From Acytostelium subglobosum LB1 (Eukaryota > Evosea > Eumycetozoa > Acytosteliales > Acytosteliaceae): a DNA stretch of 64,000 nucleotides. Positions within the stretch are counted from its first letter, which is position 1, and every line of letters begins with the position of its first letter. The notes below the pieces were generated by a model that saw nothing but the letters and a program-made list of their open reading frames with translations, was not told the origin of the DNA and did no database searches. Positions 47,169 through 55,781 of this stretch are shown here, piece after piece. A program made the translations under genes and the position numbers. Location of the stretch: positions 127,272-191,271 of the forward strand of contig NW_012236517.1 of NCBI RefSeq assembly GCF_000787575.1, given 5' to 3'.

Positions 47169-47648
47169 ATGGGCCGTGTGTCCGTGGACCTGTTGGTGCA
47201 AAGCACCGCAGAGAACATTCGAACCAAACAAGAGTTGGCCAAAGAGAGCATTATAAAACTTGTCCTGGGTTCAAAGACATCAGATCCAATGCTTTATCAA
47301 TACTTTATTGTAAGATGTCTCAATCAATCAAACATTGGAATCATCCCTAATTCACTCAATTATTCAATTATTCAATCATAACAGGAGATGCAGAATGAGG
47401 ATGTCACATGCGATAAGGAATGGGTACAGAGATTAAGAGATAAGTTCAGTCAGACATCAGAGACAGCGAATCAGATATTGGCAATAAGGAAGAATTTATG
47501 TCAATCAGTACAGAGGGAGTTGGATTGTTTTAAAGAGTGGATACTTCAAGATGACCAGGCAGAACTAAATATCAACAGTAGTCCTATATATGCTCCATTA
47601 TATTGTAGACTATTACAATTGGAACAATTCCTATATCGATTAACTTGA
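47169..47648 (+). CDS. Small helical protein, unknown
   Basis: Two exons (47169-47309, 47385-47648) give 134 residues. The chain is almost entirely amphipathic helix, starting MGRVSVDLLVQSTAENIRTK and going on with KESIIKLVLGSKTSDPMLYQ, WVQRLRDKFSQTSETANQIL and LCQSVQRELDCFKEWILQDD. The composition suits a small subunit of a coiled-coil complex. I could not place it in a family. The intron (GTAAGA...ATAACAG) carries the dyad variant GGAATCATCCCT, supporting the splice. A perfect AAT microsatellite starts five bases after the stop. Confidence 0.7.
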
Positions 47649-47652
47649 GATC

Positions 47653-47694
<42 letters not shown>
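47653..47694 (+). repeat. (AAT)n microsatellite
   Basis: About 14 perfect AAT/TAA units in the 57 bp between two convergent genes (stop codons at 47648 and 47706). It marks the left edge of an AT-rich island. Confidence 0.9.
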
Positions 47695-47696
<2 letters not shown>

Positions 47697-47705
47697 TCAT
47701 TTCCA

Positions 47706-48166
47706 TCAGACAATGAAGATGAAGGTGAGGTTGGTTGCACTGACGGTTTGAGTGTCACATCTACTAACAGAATATAGTTCACCAATTGGAACTCTTGGGA
47801 TGTTGAGCTCGACTTGGTCATTCTTGTCCTTGCTGTAGCGTAGCCAACGGTACTGAGTCTTCAGTTGGCGAAAACAGTCATACATCTGTTCCTCTACGGC
47901 AACTTGAATATACTCTGGGCCCCATGATGAACGCCATTGTGCGCTTTAATGAAGTCTCCAATGGTGGTCTTGACATATTCAATTGTGCACCTATGAATAT
48001 CATCATTCACAACTCTAGCTTCAAGACCAGCTTCATTCCAAATGATAGCCAGAAGAAGGGCTTCTGGGGCCAGGTCCCGAACCTTAATCTTGATGATCTC
48101 CAATTCTCGTTGAGGAAGCTCTGAAAATCTGAAGGCATTATCAATGCTCTTGTCTAGGGAATCCAT
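47706..48166 (-). CDS. Small unknown protein; needs a 47-bp intron or carries a frame change
   Basis: From an ATG at 48166 one frame reads MDSLDKSIDNAFRFSELPQR and on to ARVVNDDIH; a second frame reads QWRSSWGPEYIQVAVEEQMY and on to ATNLTFIFIV with a stop at 47706. Both look coding. Removing 47944-47990 (donor GTGCAC, acceptor TTAAAG) joins them in frame as 137 residues, but the donor is poor and 47 bp is short for this genome. The two ends of that stretch carry near-copies of GCACAAT, so a small tandem duplication causing a frame change is the alternative. No family is recognised. Neighbours are likewise short, AT-rich genes. Confidence 0.45.
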
Positions 48167-48350
48167 TTCAATGATTAGTGATGTATACTATCTCTCTTTC
48201 AGCTTTGGTGTATAATAATTTCTTTTTTTGGATTGAGCAATTTGTCAGCTTGAAACTAAAAAATTAAACCTGATCATTTATTAATAATAATATATTAGAT
48301 TAATGAATCCATAATGGATTAGAGTTGGAACAATATATTGTTATGACTTG

Positions 48351-48755
48351 TTATCGGCTGCCAATTGTTGTACAGAAGGATACTAGATCATTTGTATGAT
48401 ATTGAAGACTAAGGATTATGAATAATATTTGTTCATCTTGGAGTGATTGTAGGCAATTAATAATCTCTTGAGTTGAGAGGACGTTTCTCTGTCTTTCAAT
48501 CAGAACAATAGCTTTTTGATTAGGAGTCATTCCTTCATCAATCTCTATGGCTGGGACTTTAATAGGGGTTGGGACTTGAACAGGAATTGGGTTTGGTGGA
48601 GATGGAACTCGGACTGGAGGTACCTCCGCTTGAATCTCAATCGGGGCTATAGGATCATCATTCTTAGGAAGTTCTTGCTCTATACGTAACAGGTGAATAG
48701 CCCTCAAAAGTGATTGAGCAGCACCAATCTTTAGGTTGCAAGATTGTTTGTACAT
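48351..48755 (-). CDS. SAM-like family member, truncated N-terminus
   Basis: 134 residues from the first ATG. It is a paralogue of the adjacent upstream gene: both share GAAQSLLRAI, a Pro/Val/Thr linker, an IDEG/IDQG-[ML][ST]P[NS]Q-AI-LIE-QR-VLSTQEI-NC block and the ending ILSLQYHTNDLVSF. The first half of the SAM-like domain present in the neighbour is missing; upstream sequence is AT-rich and not similar. It may be a decayed copy or use an unseen 5' exon. Function unknown. Confidence 0.5.
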   Translation of the reverse strand: MYKQSCNLKIGAAQSLLRAIHLLRIEQELPKNDDPIAPIEIQAEVPPVRVPSPPNPIPVQVPTPIKVPAIEIDEGMTPNQKAIVLIERQRNVLSTQEIINCLQSLQDEQILFIILSLQYHTNDLVSFCTTIGSR

Positions 48756-48853
48756 ACAACCCTTTATTTGCCTTCTGCTCCTTCTCAAACTTTGTGTTAA
48801 ATTAAAGATTCAGAGAATTGATCAATAAAAAACAATCCTAAATAATACTTTAT

Positions 48854-49495
48854 TTATAAATACTGATTTATATTTGGAATGATATATTGGTAAGACTTAT
48901 TATCAGCTGCCAATTTTTGGAGGAATGTTACCAGATCATTGGTTTGATATTGAAGTGAAAATATTATATATGCGATTAGTTCGTCTTTGGTAGATGCATC
49001 TTTGCAGTTCTTTATCTCCTGAGTTGAAAGGACCATCCTTTGTTCTTCAATCAAATTAATTGCTATCTGACTTGGACTCAAACCTTGATCAATCTCTAAA
49101 GCTTGATTTGGTGTTTGAGTTCGAGTTGGAGTTGGAGTTTGAGTTGGTGTTTGAGTTTGAACTGGGGATGATACGATTGGAACTTGAGGTGGAGACAAAA
49201 TAGGAACATTTGAATTTTGATGTTGTTGTTGTTGTTGTTGTTGTTCTTTGTATATTGCCCGGAGAAGAGATTGAGCAGCTCCATAGGGAAGATTGAATGG
49301 ATTATTGATTAGGATTGTAGAGGTCAATGTAGATAAGTCTCTTCCATTTACAACCTCACTACGAAGCACTGGTGCATATATATTTCCATTCTCTTGTTTC
49401 AAACACCATTGATACACTTCCTCACAAGTCATATCATTCATATCATTATTGTTATTATTGTTATTATTATTATTATTATTATTGTTGTTGTTCAT
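48854..49495 (-). CDS. Asn-run, SAM-like domain protein
   Basis: A single exon of 213 residues. It starts with a run of 16 Asn, then DMNDMTCEEVYQWCLKQENG, NIYAPVLRSEVVNGRDL and FNLPYGAAQSLLRAI, whose pattern (Val-x-x-Trp near the start, a hydrophobic-Gly-x-x-Leu middle, a final helix) resembles a sterile alpha motif. A Gln run and a (Thr-Pro-Thr-Gln)-type linker follow, then a conserved helical C-terminal block (SPSQIAINLIEEQRMVLSTQ, DELIAYIIFSLQYQTNDLVT). SAM domains mediate protein or RNA contacts. It is AT-rich compared with the flanking genes and has a degenerate copy immediately downstream. Confidence 0.65.
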   Translation of the reverse strand: MNNNNNNNNNNNNNNNNDMNDMTCEEVYQWCLKQENGNIYAPVLRSEVVNGRDLSTLTSTILINNPFNLPYGAAQSLLRAIYKEQQQQQQQHQNSNVPILSPPQVPIVSSPVQTQTPTQTPTPTRTQTPNQALEIDQGLSPSQIAINLIEEQRMVLSTQEIKNCKDASTKDELIAYIIFSLQYQTNDLVTFLQKLAADNKSYQYIIPNINQYL

Positions 49496-50027
49496 CTTTG
49501 TTATTAATATGGATATTTAAATTATACAAATATTATAAATGATTGTTATAATTTAGAGTTGATGATTGTATAATTATTATATAAACTACTTGGATCTCTG
49601 AGTTAACTCATCCATTATCCAAACAAACTTAAAGTTTAAAGCGCTCCAGCTACCCGATGCCCATCATGTGAATTGTGATTGAATGAGCACACCACTCAGC
49701 TGAGCAATTAGAGTTGTTTGCCAGCAAAGTCCAGTTTTAGCACAAGTAGCTGAAACAACCCATAAGCACAGACCAGACCAGACCTTGCCTGCTCTCTCCA
49801 TCCTGATTTGTAATATGATATGACTTTGACTGTGATTACCTGTCCTCCTGTTCTCCTTTGATTGACTTGTGAATCGCATGCATGTATTGCTTGCTTGCTT
49901 GGCTTGAAGTTTTATTATATAATGGCAATGGTCGAGTTGATGAGTTGGTGTCCTCTCCTCTCCCTTTATCGAAATGGATGTATGAGTGAGTTGATGTATG
50001 TATTGTATGTATTGTAATGTATGTGTC
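49496..50027. other. Intergenic region, AT-rich on the left
   Basis: Holds the promoter of the SAM-like gene (left) and the 3' flank of NDUFB7 (right, minus strand). A frame across 49664-50098 is an Ile/His-rich reading of repeats and not supported. GCTTGCTTGCTTGGCTTG near 49880 is a short tandem repeat. Confidence 0.4.
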
Positions 50028-50561
50028 TTAGTATTGATCAGTTGATTCTGGCTTTTGAGCAGCAGCAGCAGCAGCCTTCTTCTTCTGTTCCTTCTCATGA
50101 TCCAATATCTGTTTCTTATTCATTCTTAATAAATATCTGATTGATTGATCGATTGATTGATAATAGATTGTTAGTTCAATGTTGAATGATGATGATGATG
50201 ATGTTGTGTTGATTGATCGATTGATGTGATCAATCAATCAGTCTTGCTTACTCATCATATTGACACTTCTCATAAGCATGTCTCTCATCACCACATTGCC
50301 ATGGCAGATAGTATTCCTTGACTCTACACTTGTTCAAAGGTATAAGCAGATGTGCACAGTAATCTCTAAAGTTCAATGGGATGTTGTTGATCTCCATCTC
50401 CTCCTGTGTAGCAATCATGACTATTGTCGTTGTCGATCATCATCATAGTGTTAGTGAGTTGAATGAACCTGTTTGATTGATTGATTGATTGAATGATTGA
50501 TAGGATGCATACTCCTTGATCCATCTGGTCTAACTGTCATTGGTGGTGCCTCGTGTACCAT
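50028..50561 (-). CDS. ndufb7: NADH dehydrogenase (complex I) subunit B18 / NDUFB7
   Basis: Three exons (50513-50561, 50252-50420, 50028-50136) give 108 residues. The core RDYCAHLLIPLNKC...QCGDERHAYEKC contains the twin CX9C motif of NDUFB7 (both spacings are exactly nine), followed by QYDEYLLRMNKKQILDHEKE, equivalent to the HxDYVRRMKEYERERR helix of the animal protein. An Ala run sits near the C-terminus. It is an accessory subunit on the intermembrane-space side of complex I, imported by the Mia40 route as CX9C proteins are. The first intron acceptor (ACAATAG before TCATGATTGC) was chosen because it alone keeps frame into ATQEEMEINN. Confidence 0.93.
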
Positions 50562-50785
50562 CTTGTAGTTCAAGTGATGCTGTTGTTTATAAGATATATG
50601 TTGTATTAAGACTGAGTGCCGATGTTTGATTGAATGAATGTAGTGTGACGAAGAAAGTATGTGTCTCTGAACCAAAAATCAAAAAAAATAAGGCTTTGTG
50701 AGTTTGGTGATCATCACTTTTTGTTCTTCAATCCATTCAATTCAACTTTGAGTTAATCAATCATACATATAATATAACATAAATA

Positions 50786-51910
50786 ATGGCACAATTCCTT
50801 AACAAACTTATCCCAACAGCACTTGCTATTGGTACAGGTATATCATTGATCGACAGTTCAATCTACAATGGTATGTGTGATGATCGATTGATGTTTGGAT
50901 GTGGAGTTGTTACTGACTGTCTGTTTTGAATAGTCGATGGTGGACAGAGAGCAGTTATCTTTGATAGAATAGCAGGAGTCAAGGAGAAGGTTGTTGGAGA
51001 AGGTACACACTTCATCATTCCATGGCTGCAGAAGCCATTCATCTTTGACGTCAGATCAACACCAAAGAATATCAAGTCAGAGACTGGTAGCAAGGGTATG
51101 TCAATCATTCAAACTCATTCAATCATTCACTCACTCATTCAATCAAACTCATTCAATCAATCAAACGATATGTAACAGACTTGCAGACAGTAAACATATC
51201 ACTTAGAGTGTTGTTCAAACCAGAGATTGATAAGCTTCCATGGATTTACAGCAAGTTGGGCATGGACTATGACGAGAGAGTGTTGCCATCAGTTGGAAAT
51301 GAGGTCTTGAAGTCTGTCGTCGCTCAGTACGATGCTGGTGAGCTGATCACACAAAGAGAGGCTGTATGTTGGGTCCATCTCATCAATCAATCAATCTTGG
51401 TACTAACGGAACTATTCCACTCGACAAACACTGATATAGGTCTCAAGAGAGATTCGCGAGGCATTGACAAAGAGATCAAAGGAGTTCAACTTGTTGCTGG
51501 ATGATGTATCGATCACTCATCTCAGTTTCTCACAGGACTTTACTACAGCCATTGAGTCAAAGCAAGTGGCACAACAAGAGGCCGAGCGATCAAAGTATAT
51601 TGTGTTGAAGAACGAACAGGAGAAGAAGGCTGCGATCATCAGAGCCGAGGGTGAGTCAGAGGCTGCAAAGCTGATCATTCAAGCCATGGCCTCTGGTCCA
51701 GGTTTCATTGAGCTTCGTCGTATTGAGGCTTCCAAAGAGGTAACATCCATTCACTCAATCAATCGATCGACCAATCGATCAATCATTTACTTACACTCAA
51801 TCAATCAATCAATCAATTAGATTGCCGAGACATTGGCCAAGTCTGGAAAGGTTACTTACATGCCAAACACTGGAAATGTATTGATGAACATGAATGCCTC
51901 TGGAAAGTAA
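50786..51910 (+). CDS. phbA: Prohibitin-1
   Basis: Five exons (50786-50870, 50934-51095, 51179-51363, 51440-51739, 51821-51910) give 273 residues. A hydrophobic N-terminus ([15 protein letters not shown]) is followed by the SPFH domain ([40 protein letters not shown]) and the coiled-coil [20 protein letters not shown], ending [14 protein letters not shown]. These match PHB1, which forms ring assemblies with PHB2 in the mitochondrial inner membrane that stabilise respiratory proteins and regulate m-AAA protease. Intron 3 has the dyad GGAACTATTCCA. AATAAA follows at 52052. Confidence 0.95.
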
Positions 51911-52051
51911 TAGGCGTACATGGTCCACCAACAACAGGTAATAAAACAACTTGTTTGATTATACTCATCCATCATCGTCATTCATTCACTCGACAAGTCA
52001 ATCAATCACTGGTAATAGGTTAACCTTTATGTTTCCTTGTTTAGGTCATTG

Positions 52052-52057
52052 AATAAA
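52052..52057 (+). terminator. Poly(A) signal AATAAA, prohibitin gene
   Basis: AATAAATAAG lies 140 bp after the prohibitin stop. The remaining 190 bp to the convergent F-BAR gene hold GGATGGATGG and GGCACGACATGG-type short repeats but no gene. Confidence 0.45.
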
Positions 52058-52252
52058 TAAGTTTGGTTGGTAAGTTGGATGGATGGATGGATTCGAACTG
52101 GCGACAGTTGAGCATGGCACGACATGGTATGGCACGGCATGGAATCCAGTCCTGTCCAGTCCACTCACTCACACTCTGGACATGGTACAGATGATGTCAT
52201 CACCGACATGATGATGCATCAGTGTTGTTGGAGACACTTGGAGGTCACTTGA

Positions 52253-54021
52253 TCACACCCGAACTAGCTGTACATAGTTGGATGGGAAGCGACCTGCGGT
52301 GCCAGTCTCGTTGGAGCCGTAAAACCAACCTTCGTCTTCATACTCGATGGTGAGGGTCTCGCCCTCCTTGATCTCCAGCTCGCCATCGCAGTCCGAGTGG
52401 TAGTCGTAGAGCACCTTGCATTTGCCGCCGGCGACGTCCTTCTTCTTGATGGCGTCGGGACACTCGACAAAGTTGGACGGGAACATGCCGACCTTGCCAT
52501 CGCCACCCACGATCGTGCCCTGCCACCAGCCCGACACATCGCGCTGCATCACCTTGATCATGTTGTTGGCCTTGAACGACAACTCATTCTCTTCAGTGGC
52601 CACGTAGTCGTAGAGTGCGCGCACAGTGTCGCCCGACTCTGGCGAGGTCGACGCGCCCTGCAGCGAACTCCTGTTGGACTCTGTGCTGTTGCTGGACGAT
52701 GTCGACGAGTGGAGACTTCTACGCTGTAGATTGGCAATGTCGTTGGCAGAGATATGCATTGGCGATCCACTGGCGCTCGGTGACATGAGCATCGAGAATG
52801 TAGCGAGCGGGTTCGACGCCTGGTACGGCTCATACTGTGTCTCGGGTGGCTTCTGCGCTCCCGACGTCTTGTCCAAAATGAATGATTGTAAGTCCTTCTC
52901 TCTGTCAATGCTATCAATCGACTTTCTAATGATCTACATCATCGTCATCATTGGCGTGTTAGTGGCAGCTCGCGACTCACTCAAACAATCACTCGCTCGC
53001 TCGATCAATCACATACCTCATTCGCGGCGGTTACAAGTGGCGGGATGATCTCCTCGTTGCGGATGACCTCGGACAACCAGTCTTTGGTGCGATCGATGCG
53101 ATCGACTTCGAAGCGCTGGAGATCATCAAGGATCTTGGGCATCTCGTCGTGATAGAATTTGGCCTGGTTCTGTTGTAATATCTTTACATTGTCTTTGTAC
53201 TCTGCATCGGCTTTGTCCGCGGTCTTTGTAGCGGTCTCCAAGTTCTTTCTAGCCTTTTGTTCTTTTGCGCCTGGAGGTTGTCTTGACAGATCCTCATTGG
53301 CTTCCTCCTGCTTACGCTTCAACTTCTCATAATTCTGTTTGGCCTTCAACTCATTACCCTCTGCCGTCCTCAAGTCCTTTGTAAGTCGCTCACCAGTTGC
53401 GATCAACTAGGTTGATTAACGTACATCGGTAAGTACATTGATTTGGATGGATATCAGATTTAGATACTTACGGTCTTTCTCTGTTTCCTTGATTCTTGGA
53501 TGTAGGCGTCGATACCCTCGACAATCAGGGTCTCCAAGTTGTGAGAGAACTCCTCATGTAAGTTGGCAATATACTCCAACTGGTCCCTATATATTTGGAA
53601 TGCATCACGCAGTGTACTATGGAATGTATGATCGTGTCAGCTGACAATCCTTATTTCCAACTTCCAACTTCCAACTTCCATCTTCCAATATCCATTATCC
53701 ATTATCCATTATCCAACTACCAAACACTCTCTACATACCCAATCTCCATATCAGAACAGAATGTCTTGTCCTTGCATAGTTTGTTCAAACTCTTTCCATA
53801 CATTGACTCAATCTGTTGTTGTTTCAAAAGGAATTTGCTCAACATATTGGTGAACTGTTTGCCATTTCCAACTCGTTTGACAACACAATCAAACTTATCC
53901 TATAACATTTAATTGCAAATCCATGTTAGTAATTTAAATAATGGGATAATATTAATAATATTATACATACCCAGAGATCCTCTGAGAAACATTTCTGTCT
54001 AATTGATGTTGTTGCCATCAT
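52253..54021 (-). CDS. F-BAR protein with two C-terminal SH3 domains
   Basis: Five exons (53971-54021, 53739-53899, 53472-53616, 53017-53406, 52253-52933) give 475 residues. The F-BAR (FCH plus coiled coil) region spans about 1-260: CFSEDLWDKFDCVVKRVGNG, FLLKQQQIESMYGKSLNKLC, then LTKDLRTAEGNELKAKQNYE. After a Ser-rich linker come two SH3 domains: VRALYDYVATEENELSF...GMFPSNFVE (about 353-408) and CKVLYDYHSDCDGELEI...GRFPSNYVQ (about 418-472). It should bind curved PIP2 membranes and recruit actin regulators through SH3 contacts, as syndapin- or Nwk-type proteins do. Intron 2 contains a TTCCAAC/ATCCATT minisatellite. All joins keep frame through conserved helices. Confidence 0.92.
53652..53714 (+). 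repeat. Minisatellite in an F-BAR gene intron
   Basis: Tandem units of CTTCCAA followed by ATCCATT, three to four copies of each, within the second intron of the F-BAR gene. It lengthens this intron to about 120 bp, well above its neighbours. Confidence 0.7.
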
Positions 54022-54983
54022 TTTTGATTGATTAATCAATTAAGTAATGGATATATATTAAAAAAATTTACTTTAAAGATATTATTATTTGTTTGAAAGG
54101 ATGAGATTGATTGATTGAATGAATGATTGAATGAATGATTGATGATTGATTTAGGGAATGGGACAAGATTGTATTGATTGGGTAAAAGACAGGGTGTAAT
54201 GGAGAGATAGAGATAGAGATACAGATAGAAATGAGATAGAGATAGAGATGATTTAAGATAAAAGATGACGATTGATACACTGGATTGGGCCATTACTACT
54301 AGACTGTCTGTCCAAAGTGGTTGGTTGATTGATTGGATGTTGGTTTGTATACCATATATTCGTAGGGTACTTGGAGAGGGAATGCGTATTCCTGTTTGAA
54401 GGAATGCATGGGTGAGGGACGACCCACCCACACGATCGATCAACAAATACATATGTTCTATAATTACAAAAGACCAATATATATATATTGATGTTCTCAC
54501 TCTAAAATTCACACTCACACTGACACCCTTGAGTGTGTTCTGTTCTTATCAAATATGTCCATATTAGTAATAATAACTGATTGAGTTATAAAGTGAATGT
54601 GGGGTGATTGATCAGTGTGGTGTTGTAATTGATTGATTGAGCGTGAGTGAAACAGATAGTCTATCTTTATACTCGGTGTCGTTAGTACATATTATGTCTG
54701 ACTCTAAAGTCTCACTCCTCTCCCTGTTGACAGTCAATCAATCCAACAATCTATATTTAGTGAACTTGTTAAGACTTGGATCATCCAAGTTCGAATCTGT
54801 CTTTCACTTTTGGTAATAATAATAATAATAATTCTTCAAAAGTCTGGATTACTTTATTATATACAACCATATGTTCAAATTACCAGTGACCATATGGCTA
54901 GGTACTCATCCCAAGTTGGGGCAGTACCATACTCTATATAGGAGATTCCTTGTTTTGTTGTTGGAGGAGGCGTCAACGTTTGA
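54022..54983. other. About 1-kb intergenic region
   Basis: Upstream of the F-BAR gene and downstream of the next minus-strand gene. It has GATTGAATGAATGATTGA tracts (54105-54140), a GATAGAGATAGAGATA repeat (54202-54250) and an ATAATAATAATAAT run near 54815. Translations over it are repeat-derived; no gene is supported. Confidence 0.45.
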
Positions 54984-55781
54984 TTATTTGATGCCAAAGA
55001 CGGCGGCCATAGCAGCGTGGTTCTTTGGAGTGTTGTACTGAGGATTGAATTTGTAATAGAGATCCAGGTTGCTGCGTGCAGTCTCGGCATCCATTTTCAT
55101 AAAGTAGTCGAGCTGGCTAGGAGTAACGTCCTGTTTTTCATTGAACGAATCAATCACTCCCTGGAACACAAGGTAGGCGTCCAAACTCTTCTTGCTCACA
55201 TTATGCTTCTTTGCCAATAGCCTATAGTGATCCGCTATCAATTTCTGATGGAAACGTTGTTGGTTCTCCTGATTTTCACGTATTAATCGCTCTATCACCT
55301 GATCATCGGTTTCACCTGGTCGTGTTTCAAATATTTTCTGTTTCTGTTGTTGTTGTTGTTGTTGTTGTTACAGGTAGGATCAGGAGGATTAGTTAGTCAT
55401 ACATATACTTCCAATCACATCGTCATTATCATATAAAAATATATATAACTTTACCCTGTATTCAAAGGTATAACGTAGTCCATTAGGTGTCTCCTTCTTA
55501 TACTGTTTACCGAAATTGGGAAAGGCTGTACCCAACCAACAAACGAGTACCTGTACGGTTATTTGATATTTATCAGCAAAGTTCTTGAGATCTTCATCGT
55601 TAATGTAGTTTGCTTCTACCTCTGAGATATCAAAGGTGTTGTTGAAAGCCTTCAATTGAACGATCAATTTGATCAAATTGATTAGTACATGTTCTGAATG
55701 TTGTGTGTGTTGATGTGTACTACTACTACTACATACATATATAACATCATTTAAATCGGCTTTATGCTTTTTTCTTGTCAT
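54984..55781 (-). CDS. Unknown protein, 228 residues
   Basis: Two exons (55455-55781, 54984-55343). The N-terminal half starts MTRKKHKADLNDVIYVCSSS, is helical in the middle (VLINLIKLIVQLKAFNNTFD), and contains DLKNFADKYQITVQVLVCWL. The C-terminal half is hydrophilic helix (QVIERLIRENQENQQRFHQK) with LLAKKHNVSKKSLDAYLVFQ and ends NHAAMAAVFGIK. The ADKYQITVQVL and AKKHNVSKKSLDAYL segments each look like a helix-turn-helix half, so nucleic-acid binding is conceivable, but I do not recognise a family. The acceptor is the last CAG of a CAACAACAA tract; slippage by one repeat would add Gln residues without changing frame. Confidence 0.65.

Noticed and set aside
49664-50098. 144-residue frame overlapping NDUFB7
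   Set aside because: Shadow of the NDUFB7 last exon and its repeat-rich 3' flank; the twin CX9C protein uses another frame.
52085-52105. GGATTCGAACTGG, resembling a tRNA T-loop (B box) on the minus strand
   Set aside because: The flanking bases do not form a T stem and no A box or acceptor stem lies at the proper distance.
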